NCBI RefSeq assembly: GCF_000418365.1
Contig: NC_021663.1
Coordinates: 248,001 to 312,000 of the forward strand
Direction of reading: 5' to 3'
DNA length: 64,000 nt
Source: Corynebacterium terpenotabidum Y-11
GTDB lineage: Bacteria > Actinomycetota > Actinomycetes > Mycobacteriales > Mycobacteriaceae
Numbering within the stretch: position 1 is the stretch's first letter; the number at the start of each line of letters is the position of its first letter. Shown here piece by piece: positions 44,611-53,022 of the stretch. The notes below the pieces were generated by a model. That model saw only the letters and a program-made list of their open reading frames with translations, had not been told where the DNA came from and made no database searches. Position numbers and translations under genes: made by a program.

Positions 44611-45279
44611 ATGACTGGAGCAACAGACGAGGCGGCCGTCCGCAACCCCCGGGCATCCAAGGCTCCGAAGAAGGCGCGGACCCGTCGGGCGGACGGCGAA
44701 CGCTCGCGCCAGAAGATCCTGGCGGCAGCCGCGGAAATCGCCGCCGAGCGCGGCTACGACGGCACCAGTATCGCCGAGATCTCCCGGCGCTGCGGTCTGC
44801 CGGCCAGCTCCATCTACTGGCACTTCAAGGACAAGGATGACCTCATGGCCACGGTCATCGAGGACAGTTTCGCCGCCTGGAACCAGTCCTGGGAGATCGA
44901 CGCAGACGAGAACCTCCTCACCGCGCTTGTCGCTGTCGCCGAGCAGCTCATCGGCGCCCTCCGGGCCCACCCCCAGTTCCTCCACATCGGCCTGCCACTG
45001 GCCCTGCAGAAGCGGTCGGACAACCCCCGTCCGCGCCAGATGTACCTGCAGATGCGGGAGAACCTCATCGCCCGTTTCGAGCAGATCGGGGCGACCCATT
45101 TCCCGCATGTCCCGGAGAGCCGACGGACAGCGATCATAACCTATCTCATCGCCGGGGCGGAGGGGCTGATCATCTCCCACGAGCTGGACCAGTCCTCGGA
45201 CATCGAGGAAGTGCTGCAGATCCACGCCACCTCGGTGATCCAGGTGATTATGCAGGAGGCGTCGGCCTGGCCGACGTAG
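44611..45279 (+). CDS. TetR-family regulator of the MpaB-type oxygenase gene
   Basis: A 222-residue regulator with a Lys/Arg-rich N terminus, then the TetR helix-turn-helix (RSRQKILAAAAEIAAERGYDGTSIAEISRRCGLPASSIYWHFKDKDDLMATVIED) and a helical effector domain. Start 44611 is preferred from the promoter spacing. The palindrome at 43292 upstream of the oxygenase gene is its probable target. Its last 32 bp overlap the end of the convergent DedA gene. Confidence 0.87.
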   Translation: MTGATDEAAVRNPRASKAPKKARTRRADGERSRQKILAAAAEIAAERGYDGTSIAEISRRCGLPASSIYWHFKDKDDLMATVIEDSFAAWNQSWEIDADENLLTALVAVAEQLIGALRAHPQFLHIGLPLALQKRSDNPRPRQMYLQMRENLIARFEQIGATHFPHVPESRRTAIITYLIAGAEGLIISHELDQSSDIEEVLQIHATSVIQVIMQEASAWPT

Positions 45280-45934
45280 TGTCGGCGTCGGTGGCACAGG
45301 CTGCCCGCGCCATCTTCTCGGCTTTCCGTTTCCGGTCACGGCGCACCAGGTAGAACACGCAGATGATGACGGCCAGGATGATGAGACTGTAGATGACGGT
45401 CGAGAAATCATCGATCGTGTCGGAGACACGGTGGTAGTTGTCCCCCAGCAGCCAGCCCAACCAGATCAGCACCGCATTCCACACCGAGGAGCCGAGGGTG
45501 GTGAGCAGGGTGAACTTCGCCAGGTTCATCCGGTCCACGCCGGCCGGGATGGAGATCAGGCTGCGGATTCCGGGGATCACCCGACCGATGAGGATGGCGA
45601 TGTCGCCGAACCGGTTGAACCAGTGCAGCGCCCGGTCGACGTCCTGGCCCTCGACGAGCCAGATGCGGTCGGCGATGGCGCGCAACCGGTCGGCGCCGAA
45701 AGCGGCGCCCAGCCAGTAGAGCAGCCACGCGCCGGTCACCGACCCGGCGGTCGCGCAGAGGAATGCCGCCAGGGCGCTCATGTGCCCCTGCGTCGCCGAG
45801 AAGCCGGCCAGCGGCAGGACCACTTCACTGGGGATCGGTGGGAACACCGTCTCAATGAGGATGGCGATGCCAACCCCGGGGGCCCCGATGGCCTCCATGA
45901 GGTGGACGATCCAGTCGACGACAGAGGTGATCAC
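45248..45934 (-). CDS. DedA-family membrane protein
   Basis: A 228-residue protein of the DedA/SNARE-associated group with about five membrane or re-entrant segments. Family blocks are ETVFPPIPSEVVLPLAGF, GAWLLYWLGAAFGADRL, FGDIAILIGRVIPGIRSLISIPAG and LGSSVWNAVLIWLGWLLG, with a basic C-terminal tail. Members act as undecaprenyl-phosphate or phospholipid flippases. The gene ends tail to tail with the TetR gene and shares 32 bp with it. Confidence 0.9.
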   Translation of the reverse strand: MITSVVDWIVHLMEAIGAPGVGIAILIETVFPPIPSEVVLPLAGFSATQGHMSALAAFLCATAGSVTGAWLLYWLGAAFGADRLRAIADRIWLVEGQDVDRALHWFNRFGDIAILIGRVIPGIRSLISIPAGVDRMNLAKFTLLTTLGSSVWNAVLIWLGWLLGDNYHRVSDTIDDFSTVIYSLIILAVIICVFYLVRRDRKRKAEKMARAACATDADTTSARPTPPA

Positions 45935-45975
45935 GCAGGGGGCCTTTCAGACGGTGGTCCCCGAGTATATCACGT

Positions 45976-48267
45976 TTACCCCTTCAGGGATGCAGCCGGG
46001 GTGAAGCGCTCACCGTAAGCTGCGGCGAGCTCCTCGGCGCGGGCGGCGAAACCTGCCACACCGGCGGTCGGGTAGTCGGCACCAGCGCCTTCAGGCAGCG
46101 CGGCGGCGGCCGGACGGGCGTAGTTGGTGATGAACTGACGGGTGCCGCCGGTCCAGGCCGGGTAACCGATACCGAGGATGGAACCGATATTGGCGTCCGC
46201 GTCCGAGGTCAGCACGCTCTCGTCGACACACTTCTGGGTCTCCAGTGCTTCGATGAACAGCATCCGCTCGACCAGGTCGTTGACGGTCGGGCCGGACACA
46301 CCGGCGGAGACGGTGGAATCGAGGCCGTGACCGGAGGTGGTGGCTTCGCCGTCGGGGACAGTGACCGGAGTGATGCCCAGCTTCTCGAGGAATTCACCGC
46401 GCAGACCGGACCACAGTCCGGCGCGCTTTCCGTTCTCGTCGTACTCGTAGAAACCCTTGCCCTCGAGCTTGCCGGGACGCTCGAAGGTGTCGAGCATGGC
46501 ATCGACCAGCGCGTTGACGCCACCGTCGTCCAGGGTGATGCCGGCGGCGTCGGCGGCGGCCTGGTTCTCCGCGCCGATCTTGCGGGCGAGCTTGAGATTC
46601 AGCTCGTCCTGCAGCTGCAGCTGCGGGGCGGGGTAACCGGCCTGGCGGCTGGCGGACTCGATGACGGCCGGGTCGACACCCTCGACGAGCATGCGCATCG
46701 CCTCGTTGAGCACCGTGCCGATGACGCGCGAGGTGTAGAACCCGCGGGAGTCATTGACGACGATGGGGGTCTTGCGGATCTGGCGCGCGAAGTCGAGGCC
46801 CTTGGCGAGGGTCTCCGGGGAGGTCTCGTCACCGGAGATGATCTCGATGAGCGGCATCTTGTCGACCGGGGAGAAGAAGTGCAGCCCGATGAAGTCGCTC
46901 CGGCGCTCCACACCCTCGGCCAGGCCGGTGATCGGCAGGGTGGAGGTGTTGGAACCGAGCACGCAGGTTGCGGGCACCGCAGCCTGGATTTCGGCGAAGA
47001 CCTTGTGCTTGAGCTCGGTGTTCTCGAAGACGGCCTCGACCACGAGCTCGACATCGGCCAGGTCGGCGTAGTCGGCGGTCGGGGTGATCCGGGCCAGCAG
47101 CGCGGCGGACTTCTCCTCGGTGGTGCGGCCACGCTGCAGCGCCTTGGCCTCGAGCCCCTCGGAGTAGGCCTTGCCCCTCGCGGCGTTTTCCTCGGAGACG
47201 TCCTTGAGGACGACCTCGATACCGGCCTTCGCAGCGACGTAGGCGATACCTGCACCCATCATGCCGGCGCCGATGATGCCGATCTTGGAGAAGGTGGTCG
47301 TCGGGAACGGGGTGCCGTCGGCCTGCCGCGGGCGGGAGCCGCCGCCGTTGCAGTGGTTGAGGTCGAAGAAGAAGGCCTGCATCATGTTCGTCGAGGTCGG
47401 TCCGGTGACCAGTTCGACGAAGTAGCGGGTCTCCACGGCGGTGGCGTCCTCGATGCGCTTGAGCTGCGCACCTTCGACGGCCGCGGCGAGGATCGCCTTC
47501 GGAGCGGGCATCGGGGCGCCCTTGATCTGCTTGGTGACGTTCGCCGGGAAGCTCGGCAGCATCGCGGCCAGCGCCGGGGTGGACGGGGTGCCACCGGGGA
47601 TCTTGAAGCCCTTGCGGTCCCACGGCTGGGTCGCGTCGGGGTTCGCAGCGATCCACGCCTTCGCGGCGTCGATGAGCTGATCGGCGGGGACGATCTCGTC
47701 GATGAGACCGATCTCCTTCGCGGCCTCCGCGGAGAACTGCTTGCCGGTGGTGAGGACCTGGGTCAGGGCGGTGGCCAGGCCGAGCATGCGGGTCACGCGG
47801 GTGACGCCGCCGCCGCCGGGCAGCAGGCCGAGGGTGACCTCGGGCAGGCCGACCTTGAGGCCCTTCGCGTCGGAGGCGATGCGGTGGTGGGTGGCCAGGG
47901 CGAGTTCGAGACCGCCGCCGAGGGCGGCACCGTTGATCGCGGCGACGACCGGGACCCCGAGGGTCTCCAGAGCGCGCAGGTCGGCCTTCATCCCGTCGAC
48001 CATGTCCCGGGTGGCTTCGGCGTCGGCCGGGGTGGAGGTGATCATCGACTTGATGTCGCCGCCGGCGAAGAAGGTCTTCTTCGCGGACGCGAGGACCACG
48101 CCGGTGATCTCCTTGGCCTCGACGGCGGCGACGAGCTTCGCGATGGTCTCCGTCAGAGACTCGCGGAAGGCGTCGTTCATGGTGTTGACGGGGGAGGACG
48201 GGTCGTCGATGGTCAGGGTGACCACACCGTTGGCGTCAGCGTCCCAACCGAAGATGTTCTCAGTCAT
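45976..48267 (-). CDS. fadB: Fused enoyl-CoA hydratase / 3-hydroxyacyl-CoA dehydrogenase
   Basis: A 763-residue bifunctional beta-oxidation enzyme. The N-terminal crotonase domain has KTFFAGGDIKSM, AAINGAALGGGLELALATHHRIAS and PEVTLGLLPGGGGVTRV; the dehydrogenase domain opens with GIIGAGMMGAGIAYVAAKAGIEVVLKDVS, continues FGSNTSTLPI-like LGSNTSTLPITGLA and FIGLHFFSPVDKMPLIEII, and is followed by paired C-terminal domains. Start 48267 follows GAGGAG by seven bases; the longer frame to 48324 runs into fadA. Only 10 nt separate it from the thiolase stop, giving a fadA-fadB operon for a trifunctional complex. Confidence 0.94.
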   Translation of the reverse strand: MTENIFGWDADANGVVTLTIDDPSSPVNTMNDAFRESLTETIAKLVAAVEAKEITGVVLASAKKTFFAGGDIKSMITSTPADAEATRDMVDGMKADLRALETLGVPVVAAINGAALGGGLELALATHHRIASDAKGLKVGLPEVTLGLLPGGGGVTRVTRMLGLATALTQVLTTGKQFSAEAAKEIGLIDEIVPADQLIDAAKAWIAANPDATQPWDRKGFKIPGGTPSTPALAAMLPSFPANVTKQIKGAPMPAPKAILAAAVEGAQLKRIEDATAVETRYFVELVTGPTSTNMMQAFFFDLNHCNGGGSRPRQADGTPFPTTTFSKIGIIGAGMMGAGIAYVAAKAGIEVVLKDVSEENAARGKAYSEGLEAKALQRGRTTEEKSAALLARITPTADYADLADVELVVEAVFENTELKHKVFAEIQAAVPATCVLGSNTSTLPITGLAEGVERRSDFIGLHFFSPVDKMPLIEIISGDETSPETLAKGLDFARQIRKTPIVVNDSRGFYTSRVIGTVLNEAMRMLVEGVDPAVIESASRQAGYPAPQLQLQDELNLKLARKIGAENQAAADAAGITLDDGGVNALVDAMLDTFERPGKLEGKGFYEYDENGKRAGLWSGLRGEFLEKLGITPVTVPDGEATTSGHGLDSTVSAGVSGPTVNDLVERMLFIEALETQKCVDESVLTSDADANIGSILGIGYPAWTGGTRQFITNYARPAAAALPEGAGADYPTAGVAGFAARAEELAAAYGERFTPAASLKG

Positions 48268-48277
48268 TGTGGTCTCC

Positions 48278-49513
48278 TCAGACTCGCTCGATGATGGTGG
48301 CGACGCCCATACCGGCGGCGACACAGAGGGTGATCAGGGCGTAGCGGCCACCGGAACGGTGCAGCTCGTCGACGGCGGTACCGGTGATGATGCCGCCGGT
48401 GGCACCCAGCGGGTGACCCATCGCGATCGCGCCACCGTTGATGTTCAGCTTCTCGTCCGGGATGTTGAGGTCACGCTGGGCACGCAGGACGACCGAGGAG
48501 AAGGCCTCGTTGATCTCCCAGACGTCGATGTCCTCGGCGGTCAGGCCGGCCTTGGCCAGGGCAGCGCGGGCGGCCGGGGCGGGGGCGGTGAGCATGATGG
48601 TCGGCTCGACACCGGTGGTCGCGGCGGCGACGATGCGGGCACGCGGGGTCAGGCCGTAGCGCTGACCGGCGGTCTCGTTACCGATGAGCAGCAGGGACGC
48701 GCCGTCGACGATGCCGGAGGAGTTGCCACCGTGGTGGACGTGGTTGATCTTCTCGACCTGCGGGTACTTGTTCAGTGCCACGGCGTCGAAGCCGCCCTGG
48801 TCACCGACGACGGCGAAGGCGGGGCGCAGACCGGCGAGCGTCTCGACGGTGGTGCCGGTTCGGATCGTCTCGTCGCGGTCGAGGAGGGTGAGACCGTTGG
48901 CGTCCTTCACCGGGACGACGGAGCGGTCGAACCGTCCCTCGTCCCAGGCCAGGGTGGCGCGGGCGTGGGAGCGGGCGGCGTAGGCGTCGAGATCCTCGCG
49001 GGTGACGCCATCAAGGGTGGCGATGAGGTCGGCGGAGATGCCCTGCGGGATGAAGTCGTTGTAGAAGGAGGTGGTCGGATCCATGGCCAGGGCGCCGCCG
49101 TCGGCACCCATCGGGACCCGCGACATGGACTCCACGCCACCGGCCAGCACGAGGTCATCGAAGCCGGAGCGGACCTTCATCGCGCCGAAGTTCACGGCGG
49201 AGAGGCCGGAAGCGCAGTAGCGGTTGATCTGCACGCCGGTGGCGGAGTACGGCAGGCCGGCGTTGAGGGCGGCGGTGCGGGCGATGTCCATGCCCTGGTC
49301 GCCGAGCGGGGTGACGACACCGGCGATGATGTCCTCGATGGCGGCGGGGTCGAGCTCAGGGTTGCGGGCGAGAGTCTCGGTGATCAGGCCGGACAGCAGG
49401 TCGACGGGCTTGACGGTGTGGAGCGAACCGCCCGGCTTGCCCTTGCCCCGCGGGGTGCGGACGGCGTCGTAGATGAATGCCTCGGGGATTCCCGAGGCGG
49501 TGGCGTCAGTCAT
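48278..49513 (-). CDS. fadA: Acetyl-CoA acyltransferase (3-ketoacyl-CoA thiolase)
   Basis: A 411-residue thiolase for the last step of fatty acid beta-oxidation. The active cysteine is in [19 protein letters not shown], the substrate loop in [12 protein letters not shown], and the catalytic His and Cys in [17 protein letters not shown] and [18 protein letters not shown]. Length is normal. First gene of the fadA-fadB operon. Upstream (49514-49719) is a 206-bp gap with an inverted repeat and a -10-like TATAGT on the minus strand. Confidence 0.95.
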   Translation of the reverse strand: MTDATASGIPEAFIYDAVRTPRGKGKPGGSLHTVKPVDLLSGLITETLARNPELDPAAIEDIIAGVVTPLGDQGMDIARTAALNAGLPYSATGVQINRYCASGLSAVNFGAMKVRSGFDDLVLAGGVESMSRVPMGADGGALAMDPTTSFYNDFIPQGISADLIATLDGVTREDLDAYAARSHARATLAWDEGRFDRSVVPVKDANGLTLLDRDETIRTGTTVETLAGLRPAFAVVGDQGGFDAVALNKYPQVEKINHVHHGGNSSGIVDGASLLLIGNETAGQRYGLTPRARIVAAATTGVEPTIMLTAPAPAARAALAKAGLTAEDIDVWEINEAFSSVVLRAQRDLNIPDEKLNINGGAIAMGHPLGATGGIITGTAVDELHRSGGRYALITLCVAAGMGVATIIERV

Positions 49514-49559
49514 TCGTGATCCTCACGTCTTCACGGTCGTCCCCAGGTTTTGTCATGGG

Positions 49560-49588
49560 GACGACATCTGGATGCAACATGTGTCGTC
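49560..49588. promoter_or_regulatory. Inverted repeat upstream of the thiolase gene
   Basis: GACGACA (49560-49566) and TGTCGTC (49582-49588) are perfect complements with a 15-nt spacer, 47 bp before the start codon. This is a possible binding site for a fatty-acid-responsive regulator. Confidence 0.4.
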
Positions 49589-49719
49589 AGTCACTATAGT
49601 CCCGCGTCCGGAACCGTGGGGGATTTTCCAGGTTCCGGGGGTGTCCTGACATATGCCCTGGCCTGCGATATTGTTGAGTGAACCTTAGTTCGGCGTGAGG
49701 TGCTCCAGAAGGTCGCCGA

Positions 49720-50514
49720 CTACCGCCGACGCAACACCAGCACCAGGTTCGAGACCCCCACCTCGCGCAGCCAGGGGATGCGCGTCATCCACCAGGCCCA
49801 CGACGGGTGGTACCGGGGGAAGGACGCCACCAGCTCGGCGTCCCGCGGGCGGATCCCGCGGGAGGTGGCGTCCGCGTACCGCAGACCGTCGGCGCAGGAG
49901 ACGTTGAACAGGCTCTCGCCCCACCGGTTCTTCGGTGGGTGGCCGTGCTTGTCCTCGTAGCGTCGGGCGGCGAACTCCCCGCCGACGTAGTGCTCCCACA
50001 GGCCGGTCTCGTGCCCGCCGAAGGGGCCCAACCAGCAGGTGTAGGAGAAGACCATGAGCCCACCTGGCTTCGTGACGCGCAGCATCTCGTCGGCCATGCG
50101 CCAGGGGTCGCTGACATGTTCGGCGACATTCGAGGAATAGGTGAGATCGAAGGAGGCGTCCGCGAAAGGAAGGTCCATCCCCGATCCGCGGACCGAGGCG
50201 CGGATGCTGATCCCGGCGGCGGCCATCTCGCCGACATCCGGTTCGCAGGTCACATAGTCGCCGTCATGGACTCCGGCGTCCGCGAACGCGCGGCCGAAGT
50301 ACCCGGGCCCGCCGCCGACATCGAGGATCCGGGCCCCAGCCAGGGACGGGGTCGGGCCGGCGTCCGTCCAGATGTCCCGGAGGACGTCGACGGTGTCCGC
50401 GGCGAGGTGCCCGTAGAACCGGTCCGGGTCGGACTGCTCGTACCGGAAGTCGCCGAGCAGCCCGAGGGAGCGGCGCAGCGTGGCGCGGCGGCGCAGCGTG
50501 GGGAGGTTGGCCAT
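49720..50514 (-). CDS. SAM-dependent methyltransferase (Rv0224c-like)
   Basis: A 264-residue class I methyltransferase. SAM-binding motifs are ARILDVGGGPGYFGRAFADAG, then DYVTCEPDV, MDLPFADASFDLTYSSNVAEHVSDPWRMADEMLRVTKPGG and a lineage-specific C terminus (WVLRE-type ending PWLREVGVSNLVLVLRRR). A positively charged helix precedes the fold. It heads the methyltransferase, glycosyltransferase, membrane protein, DUF3068, acyltransferase block conserved in mycolate producers, so an envelope-glycolipid substrate is likely but unproven. The start at 50514 is the first credible ATG; the longer frame belongs to the MFS gene. Confidence 0.85.
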   Translation of the reverse strand: MANLPTLRRRATLRRSLGLLGDFRYEQSDPDRFYGHLAADTVDVLRDIWTDAGPTPSLAGARILDVGGGPGYFGRAFADAGVHDGDYVTCEPDVGEMAAAGISIRASVRGSGMDLPFADASFDLTYSSNVAEHVSDPWRMADEMLRVTKPGGLMVFSYTCWLGPFGGHETGLWEHYVGGEFAARRYEDKHGHPPKNRWGESLFNVSCADGLRYADATSRGIRPRDAELVASFPRYHPSWAWWMTRIPWLREVGVSNLVLVLRRR

Positions 50515-50540
50515 GTGTGCTGATGGTAGCGGGTCGGAAC

Positions 50541-51761
50541 CTACGGCTGCCGTACCGTTGCGGCGACCACGGCTCCGACCACACCCACGGCGGCGAACAG
50601 CAGGAACGCCGCAGTGCCGCCGGCGGTGGCGGAGACGATCCATCCGGTGACCGAGGGGCCGAGGATGCCGCCGATCCTGCCGATGCCCAGCGACCAGCCC
50701 ACCCCGGTGGTCCGCGCCTCGGCGGGGTAGGACCGGGTCACCCAGCCGTTGATGAGTGTCTGGGTGGCGACCGCCCCGTATCCGGCGAAGGCGGCGAGGA
50801 CCAGCAGCACGGCGGTGCCGTGCGCCCCGGCGAAGCACAGTACCGCCACCGCGCCGACCAGGAAGGACGCCGTCACCACGGTCTTCGATCCCCACCGGTC
50901 GGCGGCGACACCGGCGATGATTCCACCGACGATCGCCCCGAGGTTGAAGCACAGCAGGAAGTTCAGTGAGCTGGAGAATCCGCGTCCGGCGTCCTGCATG
51001 AGGGTGGGCAGCCAGGTGTTCGCCCCGTAGACGAACAGCAGGGAGCAGAAACTCATCGCCCAGAACAGGACGGTGGTGATACGGAACGCGGGGGAGAAGA
51101 GGATGCGCAGACCCTCGCGGGTGACCCGGCGCCGCTCCCCGGCGGTCTCCGCCCGCACCTCCCGGGATTCGGGCAGCCATGCCCACGCCGCAGGGAGGAC
51201 GGTGATCAGCGGCAGCGCGGCGATGAGGTACATCCAGTGCCAGGAGAAGGTCGGCACGATCCATTTCGCCAGTAGGGACGCCGCCACTCCGCCGACCGGG
51301 TAGCCGGACTGCATGATGACGTAGGCGACGGCCCGACGCCGCACCGGGGAGAACTCGGTGGTCAGTGCGGCGGCCAGCGGCATCACGCCGCCCAGTCCGA
51401 TCCCGGCGAGGAAGCGGACGACGGCGAAGAACTCCGGTCCCGGGGCCGCGGCGCACAGGATCATGAGGGAGCTGAACCAGGCCACGCAGCCGAGGAAGGT
51501 GCGCTTGCGTCCCCACCGGGCGGCGAAGGTCCCGATGAGCAGTGCGCCGAGGAACATGCCGAGGAGCGCGGCGGAGCCGATGGTGCCGGCCTGGCCGGAG
51601 GTCAGGCCCCACTCGTCGCGGAGTTTCGACAGGGTGGTGCCGTAGACGACGATGTCGTAGCCGTCGAAGGCGATGGCGGCACCGCAGATCGCCATGACGC
51701 CGACCGGAAGGCGGTCCGGGGCGTCGGTGGTGGAGCCGACAGTCAGGGTGGGAGTGGTCAC
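50541..51761 (-). CDS. MFS transporter, aromatic-acid symporter type, with DtxR box upstream
   Basis: A 406-residue carrier with 12 spans. The TM1 motif FDGYDIVVYGTTLSKL is diagnostic of the aromatic acid:proton symporter group, with GTFAARWGRKRTF after TM2 and GVAADRWGSKTVV after TM8. GTG start follows AAAGAAGA. It interrupts an otherwise conserved envelope block, hence probably an acquired insertion. A DtxR-like iron box 51 bp upstream suggests iron-dependent expression, which would fit uptake or export of an iron-chelating aromatic such as a catechol acid; that is speculation. Confidence 0.85.
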   Translation of the reverse strand: MTTPTLTVGSTTDAPDRLPVGVMAICGAAIAFDGYDIVVYGTTLSKLRDEWGLTSGQAGTIGSAALLGMFLGALLIGTFAARWGRKRTFLGCVAWFSSLMILCAAAPGPEFFAVVRFLAGIGLGGVMPLAAALTTEFSPVRRRAVAYVIMQSGYPVGGVAASLLAKWIVPTFSWHWMYLIAALPLITVLPAAWAWLPESREVRAETAGERRRVTREGLRILFSPAFRITTVLFWAMSFCSLLFVYGANTWLPTLMQDAGRGFSSSLNFLLCFNLGAIVGGIIAGVAADRWGSKTVVTASFLVGAVAVLCFAGAHGTAVLLVLAAFAGYGAVATQTLINGWVTRSYPAEARTTGVGWSLGIGRIGGILGPSVTGWIVSATAGGTAAFLLFAAVGVVGAVVAATVRQP

Positions 51762-51811
51762 AGTTCTTCTTTCGCGCCGGGCCCGGGATTGCCGGGCCGC
51801 CGTATCACTAG

Positions 51812-51830
51812 AATGGTTAGCCTAGCCTCT
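51812..51830. promoter_or_regulatory. DtxR/IdeR-type iron box
   Basis: AATGGTTAGCCTAGCCTCT matches the DtxR consensus (TWAGGTWAGSCTWACCTWA) at 14 of 19 positions, including the central GGTTAGCCTA. It lies midway between the divergent MFS gene and glycosyltransferase gene, about 50 bp from each. Confidence 0.6.
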
Positions 51831-51878
51831 ATTCGCATGGCCGTCACATCGCCGGACAAGTGTTACCGTGGTGCCATC

Positions 51879-53003
51879 ATGAGAATCCTTCTGCTGTGCT
51901 GGCGTGATTCCGGACATCCCGAGGGTGGCGGCAGCGAGGTCTACCTTGAACGCGTCGCCGAGTACCTCGCCTCGCCGGAGGGAGGACGCCACGACATCAC
52001 CTTCCGCACCGCCCGGTACCCGGGATCAGCGCCGGTGGAGCACCGCAGCGGGGTCACCTACGTCCGTGGCGGCGGCGCCCTCGGGGTCTACCCGCGGGCC
52101 TGGCTGTACATGCTCCGGCACCGCTTCGACCTCATCGTGGACACCCAGAACGGCGTCCCGTTCTTTGCCCGGGTGTTCGGCCGGGGCCGGCGGACGCAGC
52201 GTCCCGCGGTGGTGCTGCTGTCCCACCACTGTCACCGCGAGCAGTGGCCCGTTGCAGGACCTGTGCTGTCACGCATCGGCTGGTTCACCGAGTCACGACT
52301 GTCGCCGTGGGTGCACCGGCACACCCGGTACGTCACCGTCTCGGCCCCGAGCGCTGACGAACTCGTCGATCTCGGTGTGGACCGGGACCGCATCACCGTC
52401 ATCCGCAACGGGGTGGACGCCCTGCCGGAGGCGGACACCGTCTCCCCGCGTGGCGGCGACCCGGACCACCTGCATCTTGTGACCTTGTCCCGCCTGGTCC
52501 CGCACAAGCAGATCGAGCATGCCATCCACGCGCTCGCCGCCGTCCTGCCCGACCATCCCGGCACCGTGCTCGACGTCATCGGCGACGGCTGGTGGTCGGA
52601 GAACCTGCGGCGCTGTGCGGCGGGGATGGGCGTGGAAGGGCAGGTCGTGTTCCACGGTCACGTGACCGAGGAGCTCAAGCACCGCATCCTCGCCCGCGCC
52701 GATGTGCACCTGCTCCCCAGCCGGAAGGAGGGGTGGGGGCTGGCGGTCATCGAGGCCGGACTGCACGGGGTGCCCACCCTCGGCTACTCCTCCTCAGCCG
52801 GGCTCCGCGACAGTGTGGTCGACGGGGAGACAGGCATCCTCGTCGACTCGGAGGGAGACCTCATCACCACCCTCGGTGAACTGCTGGATGACCCCGTCCG
52901 ACGGCGGCGGCTGGGGGACGCCGCCCGGGTCCGCGCCGGGAGTTTTTCCTGGGTGGCGACCGGGGAGGAATGGCGGAAGCTGATATCCGCTGCTGCGGTG
53001 TGA
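51879..53003 (+). CDS. GT4-type glycosyltransferase (Rv0225-like)
   Basis: A 374-residue GT-B enzyme. The N domain begins MRILLLCWRDSGHPEGGGSEVYLERVAEYL; the C domain carries LVTLSRLVPHKQIEHAIHAL, VLDVIGDGWW and the nucleotide-sugar EX7E-type segment PSRKEGWGLAVIEAGLHGVPTLGY. The start at 51879 is the family N terminus; a -10-like TACCGT nine bases upstream suggests a very short leader. Donor and acceptor are unknown. Conserved linkage to the acyltransferase and AftD genes points to an envelope glycolipid or arabinan-related product. Confidence 0.87.
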   Translation: MRILLLCWRDSGHPEGGGSEVYLERVAEYLASPEGGRHDITFRTARYPGSAPVEHRSGVTYVRGGGALGVYPRAWLYMLRHRFDLIVDTQNGVPFFARVFGRGRRTQRPAVVLLSHHCHREQWPVAGPVLSRIGWFTESRLSPWVHRHTRYVTVSAPSADELVDLGVDRDRITVIRNGVDALPEADTVSPRGGDPDHLHLVTLSRLVPHKQIEHAIHALAAVLPDHPGTVLDVIGDGWWSENLRRCAAGMGVEGQVVFHGHVTEELKHRILARADVHLLPSRKEGWGLAVIEAGLHGVPTLGYSSSAGLRDSVVDGETGILVDSEGDLITTLGELLDDPVRRRRLGDAARVRAGSFSWVATGEEWRKLISAAAV

Positions 53004-53022
53004 CGGGCGCACCGCGGACCCC

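Noticed and set aside
46327-48294. 655-codon + strand frame opposite fadB
   Set aside because: Shadow frame lacking motifs; fadB on the minus strand is complete and has a ribosome-binding site.
50515-51612. N-terminal extension of the methyltransferase frame through the MFS gene
   Set aside because: Arg/Gly/Pro-rich translation without fold signatures; the MFS carrier is read in another frame of the same strand and the methyltransferase has its own ATG at 50514.
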